Shown in pieces: positions 7,501-13,456 of a stretch of 13,545 bases of DNA (the stretch's first letter is position 1; the number at the start of each line of letters is the position of its first letter). This DNA is from Baffinella frigidus (lineage: Eukaryota; Cryptophyceae; Cryptomonadales; Baffinellaceae): the NCBI GenBank assembly GCA_026770585.1, contig MU646366.1, positions 664,483 to 678,027 of the forward strand, read 5' to 3'. A model generated the notes under the pieces. The model was not told where the DNA came from and ran no database searches. It worked only from the letters and a program-made list of their open reading frames with translations. The position numbers and the translations under genes are program-made.

Positions 7501-10500
7501 TCTCAGTCGATTTTGGCTCAACGATTTGGTGAGATCGGGCGTTTTTTTGCTGAAAAATTAACGGATTTGTACCACAGCCCCAGCGTGTCAACTTGAGAAT
7601 AGTCTGACAAGCGTCTCCGAGCAAGAACAGGGCTGGCGCACGTGACAGCGGACGTGTACCCCTCGGAATGGGAGGACTTTGGGTCTGCGTGTTTCGATGA
7701 CGTCCGCGGGTGACAACCTTTCCCATGCAGAACCCTTCCCGTGAAGCCTTGACTCCCACTCACCTAGCCCTGCTCACTCCGCTGTCAAGTGGAAATATAG
7801 TGGCCGGCATCGATACCTTCAGAACAAATTCGTCATCTAGGATTTGGTATGAACCAACTGTGCACGTGTCTGAACAAATCCGCCATCTAGTCTTCGATGT
7901 CAACACACCGTGTTTGACCATTTCTCTGCGCAGGTGCCGGAGGCTGGACGACTGGGTGCTCGATAGGCTGGACGCAGAGCTTGCCTCGGCAGAAGCCAAC
8001 CCGGGCGGCGAGCTTGACCGCCGCCTCAGAGGCGACAAGGTCCACCCACCCTGAACCCTGAACCCTGAAATCGTGAATATTGCACCCTGCACCCTGAACC
8101 CTGAACCCTGAACCCAGAACCCAGAACCCAGAGCCCTGGACCCTGAACCCTGAACCCTGAACCCTGAACCCGGAACTTTGAACCCTGAACACGAAACTCT
8201 AAACCCTAAACCCTAAACCATAAACCCTAAACCATAAAGCCTAAACCCTAAACCCTAAACCCTAAACCCTAAACCCTAAACCCTAAACCCCAAACCCTAA
8301 ACCCTAAACCCTAAACCCCAAACCTTAGACCCCTCAAAACTTAAAACCTAAACCCCAATTACAACCCTCCCGTCAGGTGGTGATCTTCCTGCATCTGCTT
8401 GGGCTGGACATGCAGGTCCATCCCTGCCATCTCTCTTCGCCGTGTGCTCCAGCTGCGATAAAGCGAGTTTCGCATCTGCTGGCCACGAAAACAATTAAAC
8501 CATGCCAAAAGTGCCCTCTTCACACAGTGGGCTTCGCACATCGTTCTATTTATTTTCTGCTACTAAGAATTTCTTGGTACCAAGACATCTTTTAAGAATT
8601 TCTTGGTACCAAGACATCTTTTAAACGATAATTCGACCAGATTGCTGGTCGAAAATTCCTGCAAAGCCCACTGTGTGACTTCGGCGTTTTCTCCAGCTGT
8701 CATACGCCCCACGTTTCACGGCAGCGGTAGAACCATTCGGGATAACGCATTCGTGATTCCATGTTTCGTGTTTGGTGTGTGTTCTGCAGTTAGGGTAGAC
8801 ACTTGGAAGCCTCAATCCTTTGATGTCGGCAGGGGCACGCGTTCCGCCCGGACTCGGCAGAGTATCGTGCCAACATCCGGTATCCCGCCCAGTGCCCCGC
8901 GCATGTTGATAACTCCGGGCATTTTTTAAAACAGGATAAATTGGTGTTTTTTTACCGGGACAAATCGGCGCTCGTTGTCTGTCAATTCAGCCATTGTAGG
9001 CGTGCATGACGTGAACAAATGCATCGTGTTCTTCACGAATGTACCGTGCTCTGAATGAACAAATTCACCGTGAGCATCAGGCCTTAGCACACGCACCGTG
9101 TTCTTGATCAACATGTCCGTCCTCGTGCGCTGCACACGTAGCGCTGTTCAGACTTGAGATTTTTTCCCATTTAATTCTTGAACACGCGTTTCTTTTATTT
9201 TGGTGGCGTATAACTTGATGCGAACCCCGGGGGCAGGAGCGTGGACGAGGGCATCGCACGGGTAGAGGCACGCCTTGCCAAATTCTTCCGCGACGATCGC
9301 GCCACTGCTTTCCTCTTCACCTCCGATCACGGCATGTCCAACAAGGCACTCCCCCCCCATGCCTCCCGCCACGCCAACCACCTTTTCGTTTGCAGGTTGG
9401 GGGCGTTCAGGGTTGAGCGTTTGGTGGCCGGATCATTCACCGGCCGTACGGGGAACAACCAGAAATATCATCTCACGTCGCGTAACGCCCCGCTCAACTC
9501 GGGTGTAGGATCATGTCTGCCTCTGACCCTGCTCCTCCACCCTCTTCGGCAGGGTTCGCACGGCGACGGAGAGCCTGAGTGCACTGAGACGCCTATCGTC
9601 GCGTGGGGCGCAGGCTCACCCCCTCCCGCACCAACCGCCCCTTCTAACGCTGTCTTAGTCTATGCAGGCACACCAATTTGGTGAGCCTGGGCTTCTGCCC
9701 CCTGCCCCTCCCGCACCACACGCACCTCCCGGCGCACGCAACCGCACCTTCTGCAAATGCGTGCGCGCACGTGAGGATGCTGACACACGCGAGACTGACG
9801 CGCGCACCCCCTCTCGCATCACACGCCGTGCACCCCTCCAACGATTCCCTTGACAGTAAAAAGTCTCGTTCCCTTCCCGACAGGATCCCCCGGATGTTTT
9901 TCTTCGAAGTTAATCTGTCTTTCCTCCTCCCTGTAGGGGTGGCGCGGACAGCACCGTCAAAAGGTGGGGTTGTGCCCGGGCATGCGGGGGGGAAGGTGGC
10001 GGGGTGGGGAGCCTCACCCGAGACGTGGGGGGGGCTGCGGGGGGTGGAACGCAAGGATGTGGAACAGGTGGGAATCCCTAAATTCTAAACCATAATCGAG
10101 GGGCGACAGCATGCCTTTGTTTGGTTACAACTAGTGTGGTGTTTTGCTGACAACCAAGGTACTCCAGGAGGGCTGAACAAGGGAGTTGGGCATGCACGGT
10201 GTTTCATTGGGTTTGACAGATTATCACACCCGATGGAGAAAGCTGTACGGGGGATCACGCACGCAAGGCGAGAGGACCACACTACCAGAATCAGCATGCG
10301 CGAGAGCGTGAACCCCTGGGGCACGCTTGTCTTCTCTCTTCTTCTTGATTGCTCTCGATCCTGGAGATGAGTGGTCCATACGTCTATGAGCCTTAAGAGT
10401 CGCCCATGCAGGCGTTGGATCGTACTAGTAATCGTAAATGATGTATGCAGTAATTCTTACAGGCAGGAACGCCATCAATGAATACGCTATCTGACATAAG

Positions 10501-13231
10501 TGTGCGCACAGACGCGGCTAGCCTCACACCGCACACCGTACACCCTACACCCCTGACCTCTCCCGTGGGCACACAGGCACGGCTAGCCTCGCTGATGGCG
10601 GCGTTGATCGGGGTGCCGTTCCCGCGCAACGCCGTCGAGACCCTTCCTCTCGAGTACCTCGACATCCCTGCGGGTTCTCCCCTACCCCACTCTGCCACTT
10701 TCTCTGTGGAAATGCCTCTGCTTCAGAACCGAACCGTCCGCTGACGTCACCGCACCATGTGTCCTGCTGCTGCAAATCTCGCTTCAATCGTCACGTGGCA
10801 GACAGGGGATCGCGCAGGCAGTGTGCTGACGTGGCATGTGCGATGCGTGACAAGGGGACAGGCAGCGTTGTTCTAACTCTCTCTCTCCCTCTCCCTCTCG
10901 CTCTCTCTCTTTGTTACTGACCGGGGTGGAGGGTGGCAGGGTCACCGCGGCGGGCGGCGCTGCTCCTCGCCAACGCCCGGCAGATGCTCGAGGGCTTCAA
11001 GGTGCCCCCCTGCATCATAAGGGCGGACGACCTGATTCCGGTGTTTGCCTCATTGCGGCATGTTGTATCACCCTACCGTATCGCGTACGGTAGCACCGTA
11101 CGGAATGCCAGAAATAGGTTGCCAACGCGAAACAGATGATCGAAGGCTTCAAGGTGCCCCCTCTGCACCGCCTGCACCGCCCGCACCCGCGCACCGAATG
11201 ATATGTGGACATCGAATGATATGTGAAGAGTGGTGTGTGCCGAATGCGTCATGATAAAGAGTGTTGCGTTCGAAGTGCGGATGCAACACGCTTCGTCGTG
11301 GAAGCGTGGTGCGCGCACATGACTGGAGGCAGCGCAGCTCTTGAGGGATCCACCACACGGCAGATTCTCGAGGCTTCCGCGTTGCGCTCTAGTCACACAT
11401 AGGAGCACCCCTCTCCCCTGGAGGGCACTCGACGCTAAACCACAAATCACAAACCACAAACCGCAAACCACAAACCACAAACCGCAAACCACAAACCACA
11501 AACCACAAACCACAAATCCCAAACCCCAACCCAGATGAAGGAGCACCTGAAGCGATCGATCACGCCCGCGCTCCTCTTCCGACCCTTCCCCACGCCCCCC
11601 CTCGGGCCGCTCTCCGCCCGCGCAGAAGACATCGCGGAATCCATCGCGTCGCTCGAGGCTGGGGACGTGGCGCGCTCACAGGGTACAGGTGGACCCTGGA
11701 CCCTTAACCCCAACCCCTAAACCTTGAACATTACACCCTGAACCCTAAACCCTGAACCCTAAACCCTAAACCCTACACCCCGCACCCTAAACCCTAAACC
11801 CTGAACCCTGAACCCGAAAGCCTAGGATCTAGACCCTAAACCCCAAACCTTAAATCCTTAACCCTAAATTCCGAAACCGAATCTCTAAACCAGGAGCCTA
11901 AACCTAAACCCTAAACAGGGAGGACCGCGTCGGTGAACGGCGCGGTGGCAACGGCGGTGGACGAGATGGCATTAAAACCTTAACCCTGAACCCTAAACCC
12001 TACACCCAAAATCCTAAACCATACACCCCAAACCCTCAACCCTAAACCCTGAACCCTGAACCCGAAACGGTAGGGAGGGCCGCGTCGGTGAACGGCGCGG
12101 TGGCAGCGGCGGTGGACGAGGTGGTCGAGGCGGCTCGGAAGCTGGTGTTGGATGTTTCCGAGGGGCTCACGTACTACGATACGTACGACAGGGCGTTTCT
12201 CCAGGTTCCAAATCCCCGCAGTCCCATCCTCGTCCAGCTTTGCCACTCGGCCCATGCTTTGAGTCGGGTACGTACTCCACAATCCCTCGATTCAAGTGTT
12301 GAAGCGTGAGTAGGGTATTGCGCGCGTATAGAGGTCGGGAGTGGGTGGGAGCATGGTGCGGGTGGGACCTCCACCCTCCACCCTAACCCTCAATCACTAA
12401 ACCCCACACCCCAAACCGCAGAGCGTGATCGTGATAGCGTACGCGGGAGGAGGGACGCTCCTACTCGCCTTCGCCCACCGCGCCTCCTCCCCTACGGGGT
12501 CTCTCGCCCAAGGTATGCTATGCCATGCGTTGATCGATATGCTATGTCACGCGTCGGTCGAGAGATCCCCTTGGACCTTGGTCTTTCGACCAAGGTCGAC
12601 AACGCCTCTCCCCATTGCACGTCCCCTACACAGGTCTCTCGCCCAAGGTTCCGCAGCCTAAATCTTGCCGGTCCATTTTTTTTTCACGGTCACGGCGTGC
12701 CGCGCCTTTTTTGCGAAGTCCCCTGTGACCTCTGGCTGCACACACCTCCCCGTTTCACCCTCCCCACATGCCACGAGCGGCGCCACCCCCCCCCCAGCGC
12801 TGATGGGCCCGCCTCTCCTCATGATGATTGTTTCGTTTTCTTGAAAGGCTTCAGCTGGCAGAAACGTTTGCTCCATCCATGTCTGGTACACACGTTTGCA
12901 ATCGGAGCTTCCAAAATCCCCCAGCGAATCGCGAGACGGGAGAGTGAAGTGCAACATACCACAATGCATCACGAGACGAGAGTGACGTGGATTCCTCTCT
13001 CATGTGGCAACAGGCGCGAGTGCCTCGATCCAGAGTCGATTAGAGATCAATCGGTTAGAGGCACAGCGTCGATTAGAGGTACATGGTCGATCATAACTTT
13101 ATGGTCGATTAGAGGTCCTGAGCGGCGGGGCGTGGGCAGGAGCGAGCATCTCGCCTCTGCCGTCGACAGGCGCGCTGGTGCTAGCAGCGATCTTCTTCGC
13201 GGCGCTGCTCGCCCTCCATTCCCCTCTCCAG
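4500..13231 (+). CDS. PIGN: GPI ethanolamine phosphate transferase 1 (PIG-N/Mcd4), 19 exons, 3' end off window
   Basis: Known role of the family: in the ER lumen it transfers ethanolamine phosphate from phosphatidylethanolamine to the first mannose of the GPI-anchor precursor. Seen here: nineteen exons join with every splice phase matching, giving 561 codons without a stop. Landmarks in order are an N-terminal membrane segment (about residues 21-37), [24 protein letters not shown] (metal-ligand Asp69), [15 protein letters not shown] (presumed nucleophile Thr115), [30 protein letters not shown] then GHAFRPDS (Asp236, His240), FTSDHGM (Asp284, His285), GSHGDGEP (His293), [30 protein letters not shown], then two hydrophobic segments opening the PigN domain. 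Animal homologues are about 930 residues, so roughly 370 C-terminal residues lie to the right. Oddities are GC-AG introns, duplicated exon edges and a large inverted-repeat element in an intron. Identity is very secure; exact splice sites are inferred by phase and family alignment. Confidence 0.95.
4835..4899 (+). CDS. PIGN: PIGN exon 2
   Basis: Encodes [28 protein letters not shown] is the hallmark just after the N-terminal membrane anchor of PIG-N. The acceptor is CCAG followed by GTGG (phase 0) and the donor is GTGAAT (phase 2). Confidence 0.9.
4975..5046 (+). CDS. PIGN: PIGN exon 3
   Basis: Encodes [17 protein letters not shown] then LIIGDG, matching the PIG-N segment that carries the first metal-ligand Asp. 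The acceptor AACAG takes one base to complete a Ser codon. The donor is GTGCGC, phase 2. Confidence 0.92.
5220..5343 (+). CDS. PIGN: PIGN exon 4
   Basis: Starts [15 protein letters not shown] and ends [10 protein letters not shown], the segment before the catalytic VPTESRP motif. The middle ([14 protein letters not shown]) stands where homologues have a variable linker. The acceptor GGCAG takes one base; the donor is GTATGC, phase 0. Confidence 0.93.
5523..5558 (+). pseudogene. Decayed copy of PIGN exon 5 start
   Basis: After its own CAG (5520-5522) it reads [12 protein letters not shown], against [12 protein letters not shown] in exon 5. The presumed catalytic Thr codon is Lys, and the copy loses similarity after twelve codons. 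Confidence 0.8.
5659..5766 (+). CDS. PIGN: PIGN exon 5 with catalytic Thr
   Basis: Encodes [20 protein letters not shown], then [16 protein letters not shown]. The Thr of VPTESRP is the presumed nucleophile of this alkaline-phosphatase-superfamily enzyme. Both boundaries are phase 0. Ending at ACG before GTCCCG leaves exactly the spacing seen in homologues between EFD and GSPD once exon 6 is joined. A second nearly identical copy and a decayed third copy flank it. Confidence 0.93.
5845..5902. repeat. Tandem repeat of about 32 bp, two copies
   Basis: GGACCCTACGGTAGGAAATC and GGAACCCTACGGTAGGAAAT each continue to CTAGG. They lie between the two copies of PIGN exon 5, and the second supplies the TAG acceptor of the downstream copy. 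Confidence 0.85.
5902..6000 (+). CDS. PIGN: Duplicate of PIGN exon 5 lacking VPTESR (possible alternative exon)
   Basis: Reads [17 protein letters not shown] and then [16 protein letters not shown], 33 codons, with acceptor TAG and donor GTCCCG, phase 0 at both ends, so it can replace or follow exon 5 without breaking frame. Over the 102 shared bases (5675-5776 against 5909-6010) I count four differences, all synonymous (Gly, Gln, Val, Asp codons). It lacks the Thr-containing VPTESR, so used instead of exon 5 it would give a product without the nucleophile. Whether it is transcribed into mRNA is unknown. Confidence 0.6.
6017..6187. repeat. GGGTTGA/GGGTTTA telomere-like array
   Basis: About fifteen degenerate GGGTTGA units on the plus (sense) strand, interrupted at 6100-6140. 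The orientation is opposite to the other arrays in PIGN introns. Confidence 0.85.
6569..6740. repeat. CT-rich simple repeat
   Basis: TCTCTCTGGCTCTCTCTGGC-type and (CT)n runs in two blocks (6575-6620, 6668-6738) separated by related sequence (TCACTCAGATCATCTCGCTG against TCACTCAAGTCATCTCGCTG), a local duplication of about 100 bases. It lies just upstream of the exon 6 acceptor. Confidence 0.8.
6767..6833 (+). CDS. PIGN: PIGN exon 6
   Basis: Encodes [20 protein letters not shown] then AK, matching GSPD-x-LP-FAKG of the family. The acceptor is GCGCAG, phase 0. The end is placed at a GC donor (AAAG before GCGAGT, phase 1), because the GT four bases further (exon end 6837) would put exon 7 out of frame. 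Confidence 0.82.
6848..7393. mobile_element. Inverted-repeat (MITE/foldback-like) element in PIGN intron
   Basis: Terminal inverted repeats of 151 bases each (6848-6998 and 7243-7393) share long stretches such as CTTGTCTCAGAAAGTC, AGAGCGGACCGTC and AGATTAGTCAACC. The inner 244 bases carry G and A runs and a 39-bp tandem repeat. No transposase frame is present, so it would be non-autonomous. It sits about 14 bases after the exon 6 donor. No convincing target-site duplication was seen. Confidence 0.82.
7162..7239. repeat. 39-bp tandem repeat, two copies
   Basis: Units start TTGATGTCGTTACGGTCCC and TTGATGTCGTTACCATCCC and end GGTAAAGAGTCC. They lie inside the inverted-repeat element, next to its right arm. 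Confidence 0.92.
7631..7688 (+). CDS. PIGN: PIGN exon 7
   Basis: Encodes [18 protein letters not shown], matching the H-V-x-x-x-x-Y-x-x-x-x-EDF stretch after FAKG in homologues. The acceptor AACAG takes two bases; the donor GTGTTT is phase 2. A GT donor at 7682, ending the exon at 7681, is also phase-compatible and would drop two residues. Confidence 0.8.
7934..8039 (+). CDS. PIGN: PIGN exon 8
   Basis: Encodes [20 protein letters not shown] and then [20 protein letters not shown] is the family motif that follows EDF. The acceptor GCGCAG takes one base; the donor is GTCCAC, phase 0. Confidence 0.92.
8051..8364. repeat. CCCTGAA then CCCTAAA telomere-like array
   Basis: About 300 bases of CCCTGAA/CCCAGAA units (8051-8195) followed by CCCTAAA units (8200-8340), filling the intron between PIGN exons 8 and 9. 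The sense strand is C-rich, and the acceptor of exon 9 lies twelve bases after the array ends. Confidence 0.93.
8377..8415 (+). CDS. PIGN: PIGN exon 9
   Basis: A 39-base exon encoding [13 protein letters not shown]. The Asp is a metal ligand of the family motif HLLG-x-D-x-x-GHA. It lies directly after a 300-base CCCTAAA-type array, with acceptor GTCAG. The donor is GTCCAT; both ends are phase 0. Confidence 0.93.
8521..8677. mobile_element. Small inverted-repeat element
   Basis: CACACAGTGGGCTTCGCA at 8521-8538 and its reverse complement with one mismatch at 8660-8677 enclose 121 bases. These include two exact 29-bp units and a GACCAGATTGCTGGTC hairpin (8635-8650). It could be a MITE remnant or a strong RNA fold. 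Confidence 0.65.
8565..8622. repeat. 29-bp tandem repeat, two exact copies, palindromic
   Basis: Each unit contains AAGAATTTCTT and TTGGTACCAA, both palindromic or nearly so. The copies are identical, suggesting recent duplication. Confidence 0.93.
8833..8879 (+). CDS. PIGN: PIGN exon 10
   Basis: Encodes [15 protein letters not shown] plus two bases of Arg. It completes the metal-binding motif begun in exon 9, so an intron separates the ligand Asp from the ligand His. Homologues have GHAHRP; the second His is Phe here. The donor is GTATCC, phase 2. Confidence 0.92.
8880..9236 (+). other. Intron between PIGN exons 10 and 11
   Basis: About 357 bases, AT-richer than its surroundings, with repeated CACCGTG/ACCGTGTTCTT motifs near 9021-9106. 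Nothing coding was recognised. Confidence 0.5.
9237..9345 (+). CDS. PIGN: PIGN exon 11
   Basis: Encodes [20 protein letters not shown] then [21 protein letters not shown] carries two metal ligands. The acceptor GGCAG takes one base. The donor is GC (AACAAG before GCACTC, phase 0); no GT donor nearby keeps the frame into GSHGDG of exon 12. Confidence 0.92.
9553..9613 (+). CDS. PIGN: PIGN exon 12
   Basis: Encodes [20 protein letters not shown], the conserved GSHG...TP-V-WGAG block with another metal-ligand His. The usual His of GHP is Glu here. The exon ends at a GC donor (GCAG before GCTCAC, phase 1), which restores Gly when joined to exon 13. Confidence 0.92.
9937..10067 (+). CDS. PIGN: PIGN exon 13
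   Basis: Starts [10 protein letters not shown] and ends ERKDVEQ. The start follows WGAG as in homologues, and K-DV-Q matches the segment just before the ALM-SLIGVPFP block. The Gly-rich middle is poorly conserved and about ten residues longer than in animals. A small internal intron from the GTGGGG at 9962 cannot be excluded. Donor GTGGGA, phase 0. Confidence 0.78.
10068..10576 (+). other. Intron between PIGN exons 13 and 14
   Basis: About 509 bases without telomere-like arrays except a short ACACCGTACACCCTACACCC (10530-10552). It carries a decayed copy of the exon 14 edge at 10507-10527. Nothing else was recognised. Confidence 0.55.
10507..10527 (+). pseudogene. Decayed copy of PIGN exon 14 acceptor edge
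   Basis: CACAGACGCGGCTAGCCTCA against CACAGGCACGGCTAGCCTCG at the true exon edge (10572-10592), 3 mismatches in 21, about 65 bases upstream. Confidence 0.7.
10577..10673 (+). CDS. PIGN: PIGN exon 14
   Basis: Encodes [20 protein letters not shown] then [12 protein letters not shown], a strongly conserved PIG-N block. The acceptor ACACAG is phase 0; the donor GTTCTC is phase 1. A decayed copy of its first 16 bases and acceptor sits about 65 bases upstream. Confidence 0.94.
10940..11001 (+). CDS. PIGN: PIGN exon 15
   Basis: Encodes [20 protein letters not shown], corresponding to the A-x-x-x-x-NA-Q-LE-FK segment of homologues. The acceptor GGCAG takes two bases; the donor GTGCCC is phase 0. 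A second copy of its 3' half with its own donor lies at 11118-11153. Confidence 0.92.
11073..11093. other. Perfect 8-bp stem hairpin
   Basis: CTACCGTA and TACGGTAG separated by TCGCG. It lies just upstream of the exon 15 copy; a related CACCGTACGG follows. Confidence 0.6.
11118..11153 (+). CDS. PIGN: Copy of PIGN exon 15 3' half (possible extra exon)
   Basis: After ATAG it reads [12 protein letters not shown], then GTGCCCCC, against [11 protein letters not shown] with the same donor context in exon 15. Changes are Arg to Lys, Leu to Ile and a silent one. Both ends are phase 0, so it could be spliced in as twelve extra residues. Coding use is unproven. Confidence 0.5.
11439..11530. repeat. 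AAACCACAAACC repeat
   Basis: About twelve 7-base units AAACCAC/AAACCGC/AAATCAC, a telomere-length period with altered sequence, ending in AAACCCCAACCCAG, the exon 16 acceptor. Confidence 0.9.
11535..11682 (+). CDS. PIGN: PIGN exon 16
   Basis: Encodes 49 codons from [18 protein letters not shown] to [13 protein letters not shown] and the following helical stretch match the end of the lumenal domain. The acceptor is CCCAG at the end of an AAACCACAAACC repeat; the donor GTACAG is phase 1. Confidence 0.88.
11696..11916. repeat. CCCTAAA/CCCTGAA array before exon 17 copy
   Basis: Degenerate telomere-like units on the sense strand fill the first part of the exon 16-17 intron and run directly into the ACAG acceptor of the exon 17 copy. 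Confidence 0.9.
11919..11969 (+). pseudogene. Copy of PIGN exon 17 5' edge
   Basis: 51 bases with 3 differences from 12074-12124, behind its own ACAG acceptor in the same phase. It reads [16 protein letters not shown] and then meets a TAA stop; no GT donor follows. Using this acceptor without further splicing would truncate PIGN. Confidence 0.82.
11973..12066. repeat. Telomere-like array before exon 17
   Basis: CCTTAACCCTGAACCCTAAA-type units on the sense strand, between the exon 17 copy and exon 17 itself. Confidence 0.88.
12074..12204 (+). CDS. PIGN: PIGN exon 17
   Basis: Encodes [20 protein letters not shown], then [20 protein letters not shown] and FLQ. L-YY-TYDR-FL is a hallmark just before the C-terminal membrane domain. 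The acceptor is GGTAG (two bases taken); the donor GTTCCA is phase 0. A copy of its first 51 bases lies at 11919-11969. Confidence 0.92.
12422..12512 (+). CDS. PIGN: PIGN exon 18 (membrane segment)
   Basis: Encodes [20 protein letters not shown] then [10 protein letters not shown], a membrane helix at the start of the PigN domain. The acceptor CCGCAG is phase 0; the donor GTATGC is phase 1. Its last 17 bases including the donor recur exactly at 12633-12649. Confidence 0.86.
12514..12561. repeat. 24-bp tandem repeat, two copies
   Basis: TATGCTATGCCATGCGTTGA and TATGCTATGTCACGCGTCGG, each continuing to TCGA, directly after the exon 18 donor. Confidence 0.75.
12575..12596. other. Perfect 9-bp stem hairpin
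   Basis: ACCTTGGTC and GACCAAGGT separated by TTTC, within an intron. Confidence 0.65.
12633..12649 (+). repeat. Exact 17-bp copy of the exon 18 end and donor
   Basis: GGTCTCTCGCCCAAGGT is identical to 12498-12514, which spans the exon 18 donor. It is preceded by ACACAG-like sequence that could act as an acceptor. Confidence 0.85.
13037..13117. repeat. Degenerate TCGATTAGAG repeat
   Basis: About five units of 18-22 bases built on TCGATTAGAGG, just upstream of the exon 19 acceptor. Confidence 0.65.
13140..13231 (+). CDS. PIGN: PIGN exon 19 (membrane segment, last in window)
   Basis: Encodes [20 protein letters not shown] then [10 protein letters not shown], a further membrane helix. The acceptor GGGCAG takes two bases, completing Gly from exon 18; the donor GTCCAC is phase 0. 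Sequence alignment to the family is weak here, so the call rests on phase, hydrophobicity and position. Confidence 0.8.
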
Positions 13232-13456
13232 GTCCACTCCTCTCCCAACCTCACCCATTCGTATTCCTTGGAAACGATTCGTAAAAACTTGCAAACATGT
13301 TGCTTCTCAAACCGCTGCCAGGCAAAGCACGTCATGCCGCGGGATCTGCCTCAGCACATTGCGCCCACCCCTCACGTCCTAAACCTCCCTCCCCTATCCC
13401 TCTCTCAACTATCCCTCCCTCCCCTACCCCTCCCTCCACTATCCCTCCCTCCACTA

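Larger units (their letters stand above)
8416..8832 (+). other. Intron between PIGN exons 9 and 10
   Basis: It contains the inverted-repeat element 8521-8677 with its tandem palindromic core. The remainder shows no repeat or coding signal. Confidence 0.6.
11002..11534 (+). other. Intron with exon 15 copy and AAACCACAAACC repeat
   Basis: It holds the in-frame copy of exon 15 (11118-11153), a hairpin at 11073-11093, a doubled GAATGATATGTG (11198-11226) and the repeat at 11439-11530 leading into the acceptor. Confidence 0.6.
12513..13139 (+). other. Intron between PIGN exons 18 and 19
   Basis: It contains a 24-bp tandem repeat (12514-12561), a hairpin (12575-12596), an exact copy of the exon 18 end (12633-12649), and TCGATTAGAG-type repeats (13037-13117). 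The stretch 12650-13030 shows nothing recognisable. Confidence 0.55.

Noticed and set aside
7887-8192. Minus-strand frame with repeated GFRVQGS peptide
   Set aside because: It is only the translation of the CCCTGAA-type array. The same artefact appears in other repeat tracts (1180-1447, 11073-11546, 11980-12282).
8051-8364. CRISPR-like array
   Set aside because: Units are 7 bases without unique spacers; it is a degenerate telomere-like repeat.
12520-13284. 254-codon plus-strand open frame
   Set aside because: It reads through an intron full of local repeats and uses the wrong frame for PIGN exon 19; the membrane helix lies in another frame.
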